Positions 23,689-34,733 of a stretch of DNA of 64,000 bases are shown here, in pieces. The notes beneath the pieces were generated by a model. The model did not search any database, was not told the DNA's origin, and saw only the letters and a list, made by a program, of their open reading frames with translations. The translations under genes and the position numbers were made by a program. The DNA is taken from contig CM068549.1 in the NCBI GenBank assembly GCA_035048495.1, positions 5,129,822-5,193,821 of the forward strand, given 5' to 3'. The DNA comes from Euptelea pleiosperma (lineage: Eukaryota; Streptophyta; Magnoliopsida; Ranunculales; Eupteleaceae). Position 1 is the first letter of the stretch. Every line of letters begins with the position of its first letter.

Positions 23689-25676
23689 TTCCATGAACTT
23701 GATGTGTCATTCATTCAGACTTTTGAGATTGATCTCATCGATCCTGTCTATGTCGACTGATGATCCACTCAGTCTCTTGTGCTCCAACTTAGTTGGGGGT
23801 GCCTGTCACCCCCGTTGTGTCTGGCTGAAGACGTAAAACTTAGCGCTTTCGAAAAGGCAATTCCGGTATTCCTAGAGTACGTGAGTCTCATGCATTTGTT
23901 ATTATTGTTATATCTTTGGAAATGCAGGTACATTCATTCTTCCGATCATCAGGTATCACTCACTGTCGAGTTTCTGCTGACTTGGTAACATCCTCCCTGA
24001 TCCTTTGCATCATCATCACCGATTTTTCACCATTTTATGTCCCGGTCATGAGCACCGAGGACGGTGCTGTATTTTGGTTGGGGGTGGGTATTTACCAAAA
24101 CTCATGTCTTCATTTTGATAAAAAAATATAAATATAAATAAAAAAAAAAAAAAAAAACCTCTTGTTTTTGGGGTGATTTTCGATGTTCTCCAAAAGTTTT
24201 CTAGAATTTCAAAAATGTGTCAAATACCCTGACTTTGATTAGCTGAAAACCTCCGTTAAGTCAGTATTGAGGATGTCAATTTTTGTTTAAGGTTAGCTTT
24301 GAGTCAAGTCAAGCGTGGCTACAGCAGTTTTGAAAACTTAGAAAAACTCAGATTCGGCACAATTGTACACTATCAATATCAGAGTCATCCTAAGTTTAGA
24401 AATTCTGGAGATCCTATGAGAATAATTGTGGAGACCTAACCCAGTGAGCTTTCGAACCTTTAATCAATTCAGAGGATTATACAACAATTCTGAGTTACAA
24501 GATGACTCACTATTCTTCAAGCCCGCAATATTCGTTGAGAGATCTCATTATCTTTCGCTTCGATCATAAAACTCGAAACGACATCAACATTGGATTACTA
24601 CGACAGAACCTTCTCTGTATCCAGTCAAGATAGTATACATGATAGTGCAAACCCTAGAAAATGATTTAGGCCTTTTTTTCTGAACCATTCAGCCTTTTTA
24701 CTTACCTGAATTATACTTCACTAGAAACTCCTTGAGCCCGTCTATAAAAGCCTTTTCTTTGTAAACCCATCAACCTAAAATCCAGTCCAACTACGAAACA
24801 TGACTGGCTACCCTTATTTTGAGATGGACAAAAGAATAACTGATGTGGGTGTACCGTGAAAAGAAAAGTAAAGAAGAAAAATCAAAAGTGGTTCAAGATG
24901 AAAACAAAATATGGAAAGAAAGTATGAAAAATAGCTGAAAAAAAATTGAGCAGTCTCAGAAATATCAAGAAAAAGAGAAAAATACGAAAAAAGGAAAAAG
25001 AACCAGATAATGGTGTTACGCCGCAGGAAAAATTCAAGAAAATGGCAATATCCTCTCAAGATCTTTGAAATCTTGTATCCTTTTATTTTTCTACACCGGA
25101 CCTAAGCCTCATTATAACCCAGGAAAGTCCTATTTGATTCTAAGATAGCACGATCATAAAATGTGGAGATTGGAGAAAGGGAAGCTATAGAGTTTGATCT
25201 GACGTTCCCGGGTGAAGTGGTATTCCAATCATGAGATCTTCTTCTGTTAAAGATGTCCTTCCTTCAAATAAAACATATGTGAGATCTTTTGCCTCTTTAT
25301 ATTAAAAATATCTCCTCACATATAAATTGAGAGAAAAGAAGAACACCCTTCTCGAGTGATTCCATTCTGAGTAGTTTACAAGTGAGAATTGAGGTCGAGG
25401 CATAAAAACTTAGAGGTGATCTGGAAATCTTTACTGTCGGATGATGAGAATGTTGAGCACACACACACGCAGAGTCTGACTATTCTGGGTCATGATTATC
25501 AGTCTTTAGTCTTGCCAAAACTTTCCAACTCTTCGCTAGCATATAACTATTTTTGCATCCATTCAATGATTTGACGAACGGGGTTACCCCGGAGCTAATG
25601 TGAAAGTGTGCAGCATGTGCAGAGCCCTTTTAAGCTCATTTATTTCGCACTAATTGCCAAGGATTGGCAATATGCT
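23689..25676 (+). other. Non-coding 3' interior of Athila copy 1
   Basis: About 2 kb between integrase and polypurine tract. No frame with family support and no env-like gene. Two TTGGGGGTG motifs (about 23793 and 24079) resemble the polypurine tract at 25677. 24850-25060 is purine-rich. Confidence 0.7.
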
Positions 25677-25688
25677 GGTTGGGGGTTG
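25677..25688 (+). other. Polypurine tract, Athila copy 1
   Basis: GGTTGGGGGTTG lies directly before the TGATATTC start of LTR-4, at the position of the plus-strand primer. Confidence 0.65.
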
Positions 25689-28313
25689 TGATATTCGCTT
25701 AAAAGTGCGTATTTTCCACTGTTATCTTCTAAGCGTTTTCTCACTCTCCTACGTTAAAATGCTCTATTTATCTACTTTTCTACGTAAGAGTCTCTTTTGT
25801 TGCGTAGAACACACTTTTCTGGACAAAATGGTATATTTGCATGCATTAAACACATTTTCGGAAGTCTAGACATTGAGTCGTTCTGATAAAGTCTCATTAC
25901 GCGCTTCTTCTGTCAAAGAAAACCCCGATGGGACAATTCTCGAGACTTGCGAGCCCACATCAATCAGGAAAGCCCATTATCAAAGCTTAAAGAGCCCACA
26001 TGCTATGACTAAAAGATATGGGCCAACTATGGGCTGAATAGGAGGACCAAAAAGCCGGCCCAAAGAACGAAAAGAACTTGAGAGCCAATGACCAAGAGAC
26101 GGACCAAAGCGTTTAAAACCACATGAGTCAGCAAGGAATGATAGTCTACTCTACTGGAGAAGCGTGAGGATGGTCACAGTGAAGACCAGGGTTCCAACCC
26201 CTCTGCCAATACTTTTCTCTATTTTTTTTGATACTTTCTCTCTCATCTCTCCTTATTCTCTCTCTCTTCATCTCTCGATCCTCAAATCTACTGACCTAAC
26301 CCCAGAACTCCTACCCTTCGGCTCTATCTCATCTCCCTTAGCTTTTTGACCGTTGGATCTTCCATCGGACCATTGGATCTTCAATCGGACCGTTGGATCT
26401 CTCTAGATCCGTCGATCTACCAATCTGGGTCCCAATCAAGTCACCATCCATTCGATCTCCATCAGACCGTCTGTCACATCATCTTGTGAGACAATGGACA
26501 TCATAAATCCATGTGGGCCAGTAGCCGGGCCCATCATCATCGACCCGCTGTCCGACCAGTTAGTGGACCCCGTGAATTTCAAAATAATTTTAATTAAATG
26601 GGGGGTCCACTAATTGGGAAAATTCCCCATAGAAAAGTAGTGTTTTACTTAAAAAAAAATAAATAAATAAAAATAAAAATATTTTTCATATTTTTTATTT
26701 TCAAAAAAATACCCTATTTCCATTAAAGGAAATAGGGAGCTTTAAAAGGAGAAGGAGAAGGGTTCGTTCGAACCCTAATCCCCCTCCTTTCCTCTCCTTT
26801 CTCTTCCCAAAAACCCCCCCTACGTTCTTTCTCCTCTTTCTCTTCTTCTTCTTCTTCTTCTTCTTCTTCTTCTTCTTCTTCTTCATTTACCGGCCGGAGT
26901 TGCAGAACTCCGGCCACCTTGTCTTCTTCACGTTCTTCTTCTTCTATTCTTCTTCACTAGGGCCATTCCTCCCTTTTTCTCCACCGGACTGCTCACCACC
27001 GTGAAAGCAGTCCACGATATCCTCTCCACGCCCCACCGGAGTTGCAGCCTGCAACTCCGGTCGCCTTTCACACCGCCTGTGCACACCACCAGGCTCCTCC
27101 ACGGTGCTGCACACTGCTCCTCCATTCTCTCTCTTTCTCTCATTCCCATGTTCTCTCTCCTTTACCTTTTCTCTCCTCTCTTTCACGTTTGAGAACGGCC
27201 TAGCGACCCAAGCCGTTCGCCCTCTTCTCTTTTTCTCCATATCACGGCCTGCAACACTTACAGGCCGTTAGCTTCTTCTCCGGACGTTCATCCTCCACTG
27301 TTGCGCCTCGATCGCTGCTACCTGCTGGTGCAAACCCTCAGGCAGATCAGAAACTCCATTGCCCCGTGCCTTCATCTCCTCAACCACCAAAGGAGCAACT
27401 TGCTCCCCCTTGTGCACCAGCTACCGGAACCGTTAGCTAGACTTGCAACTCCGGCAGTTGCAGGTTTGGCCAGCAACTCTCCCAACTTGCAGGCGTTGCA
27501 CTCATCCTCTCAAAATAAAAAAATAAAAAAATAAAAAAAGGGAAAAGAAGAAGATGAAGAAGGGAAGATCGTTGGTACCTACCTGGAGCTGCACTCCACA
27601 CAGTCCATCACGTGATCCTCCTTCTTGCAACCGCCTGCCACTGGTGTTTCTCTTCCAAGAACCGGTAAGTTCGCAACATCATAGAACTGCAACCATTGGA
27701 AATCAAGCCGATCTCCATCTCCCTCTCCGGACAAAAAGAGCACCACGCAACCATTTCCATGCTCACCTTCTTGGCAAATCTTCTCCGGCCACTCATCGGG
27801 CATCAACCATCTTCGTCTTACAAGGTAAAATGAAGCCTTCTCCTCCAAGGTAAAGGCCTCTCACCTCTTTTCTCTCTCTAAAATCTCTAGAGTTTTTTCT
27901 TTCTCTCTCTACCTAGTTCTCTATATCTCTTTTTCTCTCTCTAGAGAGTAATCTCTCTTTCTAAAGACCTCTTTCTAACTTTCTCTCTCTAACTCTCTTT
28001 AGAATTTTCTTCTTTAAAACTGCTTTTTAGTTTATCTTATTTTATTTTATGTTCGATTCAAGCATTGTAATAGACATTTTGATTACTTAATGATGAAGTT
28101 TATTTTTATCTATTATTTTTTGTAATGTTCCTTCATTTCATGTTCCTGATTATGCTAATCCGACTAATCCCGAGTGCGGATCGACATCCGACACGAGCCA
28201 CTGTACAACCCTGTGATTTTTGCAGGATTTGAGTGAAAAAGAATCGGATAATTACAAATATTGTTGAGATCTAGGATTTCCGTAACCAACAACGCGGAAA
28301 AACCCTACTTTCA
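25689..28313 (+). repeat. Shared middle LTR of the tandem Athila (LTR-4, 2625 bp)
   Basis: It is nearly identical to LTR-3 and acts as 3' LTR of copy 1 and 5' LTR of copy 2. It lacks about 50 bp relative to LTR-3 near 27590. Hairpins lie at 26892-26915 and 27036-27060. Confidence 0.9.
27036..27060. repeat. Hairpin class 2 in LTR-4
   Basis: An 11-bp perfect stem with loop GCC, identical to LTR-3. Confidence 0.85.
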
Positions 28314-28315
28314 AA

Positions 28316-28335
28316 TGGCGCCGCTGCCGCTCGGG
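28316..28335 (+). other. Primer binding site, Athila copy 2
   Basis: Same as 16299-16318. Its presence straight after LTR-4 shows that a second interior follows this LTR. Confidence 0.85.
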
Positions 28336-30022
28336 TGTACGGGAGTGCGAAAAAGGACGTAAAGATGGAATTGGAAAGTTGCTGAAGCGAAAAGCTGCTC
28401 AATTTGGATAGCCTGACCTTTTCGGGAAACTTTCTATTTTTGGTTTTTAGTGATTTTTAGCAGTTTTTAAATTACTATTTTTAATGCCTCGGAAGGCCGA
28501 GTGCAAATTTGTAATAATTTAGGAATTTTATTGCTTTCCATATAACTGCTAGATCTTGTTCTAGGGTTTTTTAGAAACCCTAGATTAAGTGGAAAACACC
28601 AAAAAAATATAAATTCAAAATTTTAAAAAATTAGGGTTTTATATTCTGCAGATTTTTAGAAATCACCAATCAAGGATTTGCGATTTTTGGAAAGATTCCA
28701 ACATCTTGAAACTCTGCTTAATTAGGGTTTCCCCTCTTAGAAGTTTCCTCTTTAGAAGAATTTCTATCTTTAGAAATCTTTCGAATATGGAAAAGTCTGC
28801 AAAAGGAAACACCCCAAATCTAGCAGAATTTCAATTTTGGAAAATTTCCCAAAATTGTAAGGGATCTAGCAATCAAATCTTTCTTGGAAGATCTTCACAG
28901 TTCGGGAAACTTTCCAATCTAGGTATTTTCCATCTGGGAATTCCTAAATTTTAACCCATTGCGAACTTGGAAATTAATTCAAAAACTTGCCTAAATCCAG
29001 TGCTTGTTCTGTGAACCCTAAAAAGGCAAGGATCTTCCGAATAGAATCCCACATACCTAGACCGTGCGATCTAACTATTTCTGCAGGAACACGATCCAGT
29101 GTGGGTAGGGAGCGAAAGCTCAAAGAGGTGGAGTCGGGCCCAAGCCCATTAGGATACCGCTCCCTAACCCACGGAGGCGACCTCGTGGCGTGGCCCACGG
29201 GAGGTAAGTCCCTATCCTCACCTTGAGTGCGATACGGTGTTATTGGGTGCATCATTGCCGCTTGTCTGTTTACTTTCGCATCCATATTCTTCGACTTGCG
29301 TGGCGTGGCCGTTAATCAATCAACTCTAAGAGAGCAGACCCAGCTCCAAATTGAAACTGGTGGGATTTCATCACCCACCTCATCATTCCAACTGATTTGA
29401 TCCCAAGGCTCCATTTAATTAAAAAGAATCAAGAAGTAGAGCCAATTAGCCCGGTGTTAAAGGAAAAATTCATACAAAGCGAACCCGCTTAACATCCAAT
29501 CGAAATAAGACCACGAGCGCGGGTCCCTGTTGTTTAACACACCCATAAGTCCCTGCTACTCAAGTACATTGAGCTCGACGTGGCATCTTGGACTATTCGG
29601 CGGTTAGTTACGTGTGGACTAGGAACACGCATCAACCCTAGCTTAACCCGAGGGAACACTCTTCTTATCCACTTGACCAATCCGGTTAGTCTGGGACGTA
29701 CTTAAGTCAGCCATTGTGCCGCACGTCTGTCTAGGCTTCGGATTGCCTTGTTGTTAACTAGAGTTAGTACTAAAGGATTCGCTCTGACGAGTGTAGCCTG
29801 GTGAGAACCTCTGAGTGCAAAACAGTTAGTCCGGCGGTTAAAAGATAAACCAGTGGTTCGCCCACTGTCATAATCTACTCTAGCCCCAAAACTAACAAAG
29901 ATAATTCCTAAAATATATCCTGATTGCTTAGAATAGGATTATCTGTGCTTGGTGTGCATCATTTAGGATAGTGTTCCTCTCTGGCAACTTTTTGCCAAGT
30001 ATAGAGCTTGCCTCATTCGCGT
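28336..30022 (+). other. Untranslated leader, Athila copy 2
   Basis: Same length as, and nearly the same sequence as, 16319-18005. No supported reading frame. Confidence 0.75.
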
Positions 30023-32035
30023 ATGCCCGTTTGGAATCGTCCGAACAAACGCTTGGTTCGATCTGAGAATCACGTACCTACAGTGGATCCTCTACTGAAT
30101 TCTTCCCCATCTCTTTCCCCACCCGCCTCCTCCAGTACTACTACCTTTGTAGTCATGGCAGTCGAACGACCTCTTATCGAGACGTTCGCCCCTATCTCTG
30201 CTAATCCGCCCACGTGCATTATTCTCCCACCTACTACGGCGGTACAGTTTGAGATCAGGCCGCAGACGATCCAAATGCTGCATACCTTTCGTGGTCTCCC
30301 AAGAGAAGACCCATATTCCCATATTAGGGAATTCCAACATGTCATCCTCCTTTTCAAGAATCCGAACCTCGATGATGACAATGTGCGTCTGCGAGTTTTC
30401 CCATTCTCACTCAAAGACCAAGCCTCAGATTGGCTTTACTCCTTACCCGCTGATTCAATCAGCAGTTGGAAAGAGTTGGTGGGCAAATTCATGTCTAAAT
30501 TCTACCCCATGACTCGGACCAACCAAATGAAGCAACTCATCCAGGACTTTCGACAGAAGTCCGATGAGAAATTTTTCGAAGCGTGGGATAGATTCCAAGA
30601 CTACCTGACTAAGTGTCCCCACCATAGCATCGACAAGGGCAATCTTGTCCACGTCTTCTATAAGGGACTTACTGATGAGTCCCGGACCATGGTAGAGTCA
30701 ATGTGCCAAGGAAAATTCCTGCACCAAACTCTGACTGATGCATACAAATTCTTGGGAGAGTTAGGAGAAAACTCTCAACATTGGACGACTGACTCAGAGT
30801 TTAGTCGAACCACTTCGGTCCAAAGGACAACCAAGGGACATGATGCTACAGCTGATACTGAGCTTCGATCAGTCATTCAAGAGTTGAGCAAGTCAGTCTC
30901 GGCACTGGCTGTGTCTGTACAAAAGCCTACTCAACAATCTACCCCAGTCATGCATGTGGGACACGAGAGCCCTATGGAATCCTGTATCCTTTGTTTGCAA
31001 CCATCCCATACTACTGAGCATTGTCCTTTGAATGAAGGATGGTCTAATCCTCTTCAGGAAGAAGTTTGTGCTTTCAGCACCTACAAACCACCCACTCAGA
31101 ACTCGTATAGTCAATCTTATCATCCTAACACGAGAAATCACCCTAACTTCTCTTGGAGGCCTCAGTCTACTCAACCTCAAGCTCAACCTCCGCGTCAACC
31201 TCAGGGCATCTATCCCCCTGGGTTCAATCAACCCACTAGGCAATTCAATCAGGGTCAGTACCAGCAGAGTCAGTACCCATCTACTCAGAACCAGCAGTTC
31301 CAACAGGGTCAATACTCTGGACAACCGAGCACATTTCAGAATCAGCAAAGACTCCAACAGACCTTTCAGAACCAACCGATTGTCATAACTAATTCTCCAG
31401 CCTATAACTATAATGCCCCGATGAGCTCGAGTCGCGAATTGGTGCCTCAACTCCCATTAGCTGCCCCCCAACAGTCGGTCTCCAAACCTGGTATTGAGGA
31501 CCTTCTAGCTCAACTCATTACTCAATCTATGCAACGAATAGAGCTACAGCAACAGCAATCCATGCTTCGTCTAGAGCAATGTCTAGGTAACTTAGAAGCT
31601 GAGAAAGCTAAGGGGATCTTTCCTAGTCAACCCATTGCCAACCCTAAAGGAAATGCCAAAGGGGCAGTATATGAGATCGGATCCCAATCTCAAAGCCAGA
31701 ATGAGAACTATCAAGGGGAGGTGCAAGCTGTAACCACCCTACGATCTGGAAAAACTGTGGACATGGGAGTCCAACCACCATCGGTGCCATCTCCAGCACC
31801 CATCACTCATACAGAGGAAACTAGTACCAATCCTACCTCTGCTTCTTCTACCTCTGCACCAACATCAGATATCCCTGTGCAAAAATCGAAGGCTAAAGAC
31901 AAATCCATTTGTCGAGTAAAGCCTCCCTTCCCGGACAGACTTGTCCAAGATAAGCGGGATCAGCAATTCTCAGAGATCTTAGACGTCTTTAAAGACGTCC
32001 AGATCAATATCCCATTCCTTTCTGCTATCAAGTAA
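30023..32035 (+). pseudogene. Gag and linker of Athila copy 2, open frame
   Basis: An unbroken frame of about 670 codons. Gag domain about residues 80-240, zinc knuckle 321-334, then a linker rich in Gln, Pro and Ser (about 370-480) and a Gln-rich helix-like stretch (about 500-530). The open linker shows that the four stops of copy 1 arose in copy 1 only. It ends at a TAA replacing Gln. Confidence 0.85.
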
Positions 32036-33882
32036 ATCCCCTCTTATGCCAAATTCCTCAAGGACTTGTGCACAGTTAAGCGGCGTACGCATGTACCCAA
32101 AGCTGCCTTCTTGGCCGAAAAAGCTACCGCATTCATTCAACGCAACAGTGTGATCAAACACAAGGATCCAGGTAGCCCAACTGTCCAATGCGAAATTGGA
32201 GACAACTGTAGCTGCACTGCCTTGCTAGATTTAGGCGCTAGCGTTAACCTCATACCATTCTTGGTATATCAACAATTAGGACTGAAAGATATGAAGCCTA
32301 CCAATGTCACCCTGAAATTGGCTGATCAGTCCATCAAGATTCCAAGAGGAATCATTGAAGATGTCCTAGTAAAAGTCGATGACTTTTATTATCCTGTGGA
32401 CTTTATCATTCTCGACACCGAACTGTGTCAGGATAACCGCATTCCGGTCATCCTAGGCCGTCCTTTCCTTGCCACCGCGAATGCACACATCGGGTGCCGG
32501 GACGGAAACATGTCCATTGCTTTCGAAAACCTCAAAGCTGGGGTCAATATCTTTCGTCTAATGCAACAAGATGCCGATCGCGATGTGGCCGATGAAATGT
32601 GTGCCGTTGAGAGCCTAATTCTGGACTCCACCGAAGATATTCTTAAACAGTGTCTAGCACACTTTGGGGCTGACTTTGCAACAGAGTCAGCTATTTCTGA
32701 TCTCAATGATCTTTTGGAGACTGCTCCACTGATAGAGATCCCCGCTCCACTCATCGAGTTCGAGCCTCTGATAACCATGGCCAGAGAACCCATCATTCCT
32801 TTACCTACTGAAGTCAAACCTCTTCAATATGTGTCTTCTGTGACACCTACTTTAACTCCATCTGCTCCAACATTGGAGCTCAAGCAACTTCCAATAGATC
32901 TTTCCTATGCCTATCTTGGTCCCAAGGAAACCTACCCTATCATTATTGCTTCCGCTTTGTCTGAGAGTGAAAGTAAGAAACTTCTTGAGCTGCTCAACGA
33001 GCACAAATCTGCTATAGGTTGGACTATAGATGATATTCGAGGCATAGACCCCTCGGTGTGCCAACATCACATCTATCTCGAGGATGAATCCAAAACCTCT
33101 CGAGAACACCAGAGGAGGTTGAACCCCGTCTTGAAGGATGTAGTCTGGGGCGAGGTCCTTAAACTGTTAGATGCGGGTATCATTTACCCCATCTCCGATA
33201 GCAAATGGGTGAGTCCTATTCATGTCATCCCTAAAAAGGTAGGATTCACAGTTGTGGAAAATGAGAACAAGGAAATGGTCACCCAGCGCCTGAAGAAAGG
33301 GTGGAGAGTCTGCATCGATTACCGACGACTCAACACCAACACTAGGAAGGACCATTTTCCTTTACCCTTCATAGACCAGATGTTGGAGAGACTAGCAGGT
33401 CACTCCTATTACTGCTTCCTTGATGGTTACTCAGGGTATAATCAAATACCCATCGCCCCTAAGGATCACGAGAAGACAATTTTCACCTGTCTCTTTGGCA
33501 CTTTTGCCTACAAGCGCATGCCCTTTGGCCTCTGCAATGCACCCGCGACCTTTCAAAGGTGTATGATGAGCATATTCTCTGACATGGTGGAAAAATTCCT
33601 CAAAGTCTTTATGGACGACTTCTCAGTTTTTGGGTCATCCTTTGATGACTGTCTGAACCATCTAGGGCTTGTACTTCAACGCTGTCAAGACAAGCGACTT
33701 GTCCTCAATTGGGAGAAATGCCACTTCATGGTGAAGAAAGGCATAGTTCTGGGACATGTCATTTCCCACCAGGGCATTGAGGTCGACAAAGCTAAAATCG
33801 ATATCATCTCGACCTTGCCCATTCCTAAGTCCGTGCGTGACATCCGGTCCTTTTTGGGCCACGAAGGATTCTACAGTTGGTC
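30023..33882 (+). pseudogene. Athila gag-pol, copy 2 (one stop, then truncated in reverse transcriptase)
   Basis: From ATG 30023 the frame is open through gag, the zinc knuckle (residues 321-334) and the Gln-rich linker to a stop at 32033. It then continues in the same frame through protease (Asp at 32228), reverse transcriptase and FMDD at 33608-33619. The stop falls just before the protease region, where copy 1 has Gln. At about 33882 the coding sequence ends and element A LTR sequence begins. RNase H, integrase, the 3' interior and a third LTR are missing. The copy is much less decayed than copy 1. Confidence 0.9.
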
Positions 33883-34617
33883 CAAGTGAAATTGGAGACA
33901 ACCCTTCAAGATCCAATAGATTTTACACTTGGTCCAATCGATTGGGCCATGTCCAATCGATTGGGAATAAGTGTCCAATCGATTGGACTCAATAAGATTT
34001 CTATTCTGAAGGCACCAATCGATTGCACAAGGTTCTCCAATCGATTTGACTTATATAACTTTCTATCCTGAAGACTCTAATCGATTTCACAGAGTCTCCA
34101 ATCGATTGTGCTCAGATAGATTTCTGTCCCGAAGGTTCCAATCGATTTCACAAAGTCTCCAATTGATTGTGCTCAAATAAGTTTCTACTTTGTAGTTTCC
34201 AATCGATTACACAGTGTCTCCAATCGATTGAGCTATGTCCAATCGATTGGGGATACATGTCCAATCGATTGGACTATCCCATTAGTCAATATTATTGACT
34301 TAGACTCGGGTATGTCCAATGACTAAGTTTGACCATTATATTTTGTTCATTTTAATCAACTCCTATGGCCACTAAGTCACTTACCTTCCTAATCGAGCGT
34401 ACACGATCATTAATTGACAAATCAACAGTTACTCAGATGACTCTTGTCGTCAACCATCTAATTCTTGCTGTCTCTATCTTTTAGTCTTCACGTTGTTGGC
34501 GAAGTATGCATACCACGACATCTTCACACTACACTAGTGCTCGTAGGAACGGTTACAAGCATATTTTTATGTCAAACAGAATCTTTGCCAAATTGAATAT
34601 AAAAATATTCCTTACAC
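33883..34617 (-). repeat. 5' LTR of element A, 5' part
   Basis: From about 33906 it aligns to about 953-1652 of the left LTR. It ends TTACA at 34617, followed by CATCC. Bases 33883-33905 at the junction with Athila reverse transcriptase are not clearly either element. Confidence 0.85.
33934..34272. repeat. CCAATCGATTGG palindrome array in the right LTR of A
   Basis: Five exact copies: 33934-33945, 33953-33964, 33975-33986, 34239-34250 and 34261-34272, with about nine near copies between. The left LTR array is colinear but keeps only three exact copies. Confidence 0.85.
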
Positions 34618-34622
34618 ATCCA
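34618..34622. repeat. Target site duplication CATCC, right copy of element A
   Basis: It directly follows the LTR terminus TTACA and equals 18-22. Confidence 0.8.
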
Positions 34623-34733
34623 AATTAGATCGATGGATTTGATCTCAACCACTCTTTATCTAACCGTCCACATTAGATGGATGGATAAGATAACTGAGTT
34701 GTCTTGTTATATGTGTGGCTAGCCCGTGCCCAC
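34623..34733. other. Flank of element A, nothing recognised
   Basis: A short AT-rich stretch between the right end of element A and the next LTR. No gene seen. Confidence 0.6.

Larger units (their letters stand above)
13601..33882 (+). mobile_element. Tandem Athila-type Ty3/gypsy element: LTR, internal 1, LTR, internal 2 (truncated)
   Basis: Two LTRs (13601-16296 and 25689-28313) each have a primer site two bases downstream and each are followed by a gag-pol. The second internal region aligns to the first without net length change for about 5.55 kb and then breaks off inside reverse transcriptase at about 33882. A single element would have a target duplication after its second LTR; here a second interior follows instead. 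This is the product expected of unequal recombination between LTRs, with the third LTR later lost. Athila lineage is shown by the tRNA-Asp-like primer site, gag type and FMDD reverse transcriptase. Confidence 0.85.
23..34617 (-). mobile_element. Element A: copia-type, SIRE-like LTR element split by nested Athila insertions
   Basis: Element A is read on the minus strand: 5' LTR at the right, a degenerate initiator-Met-type primer site at 13094-13106, one Transposase_32-like reading frame, a SIRE-like polypurine tract at 1655-1667, and the 3' LTR at the left. CATCC flanks both outer ends. Without nested insertions the interior is about 3.6 kb. No gag, protease, integrase or reverse transcriptase belonging to A can be found, so it is non-autonomous or deleted. 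The assignment to copia rests on the primer site and polypurine tract, not on polymerase sequence. Three Athila-family insertions account for the rest of the 34.6 kb. Confidence 0.75.
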
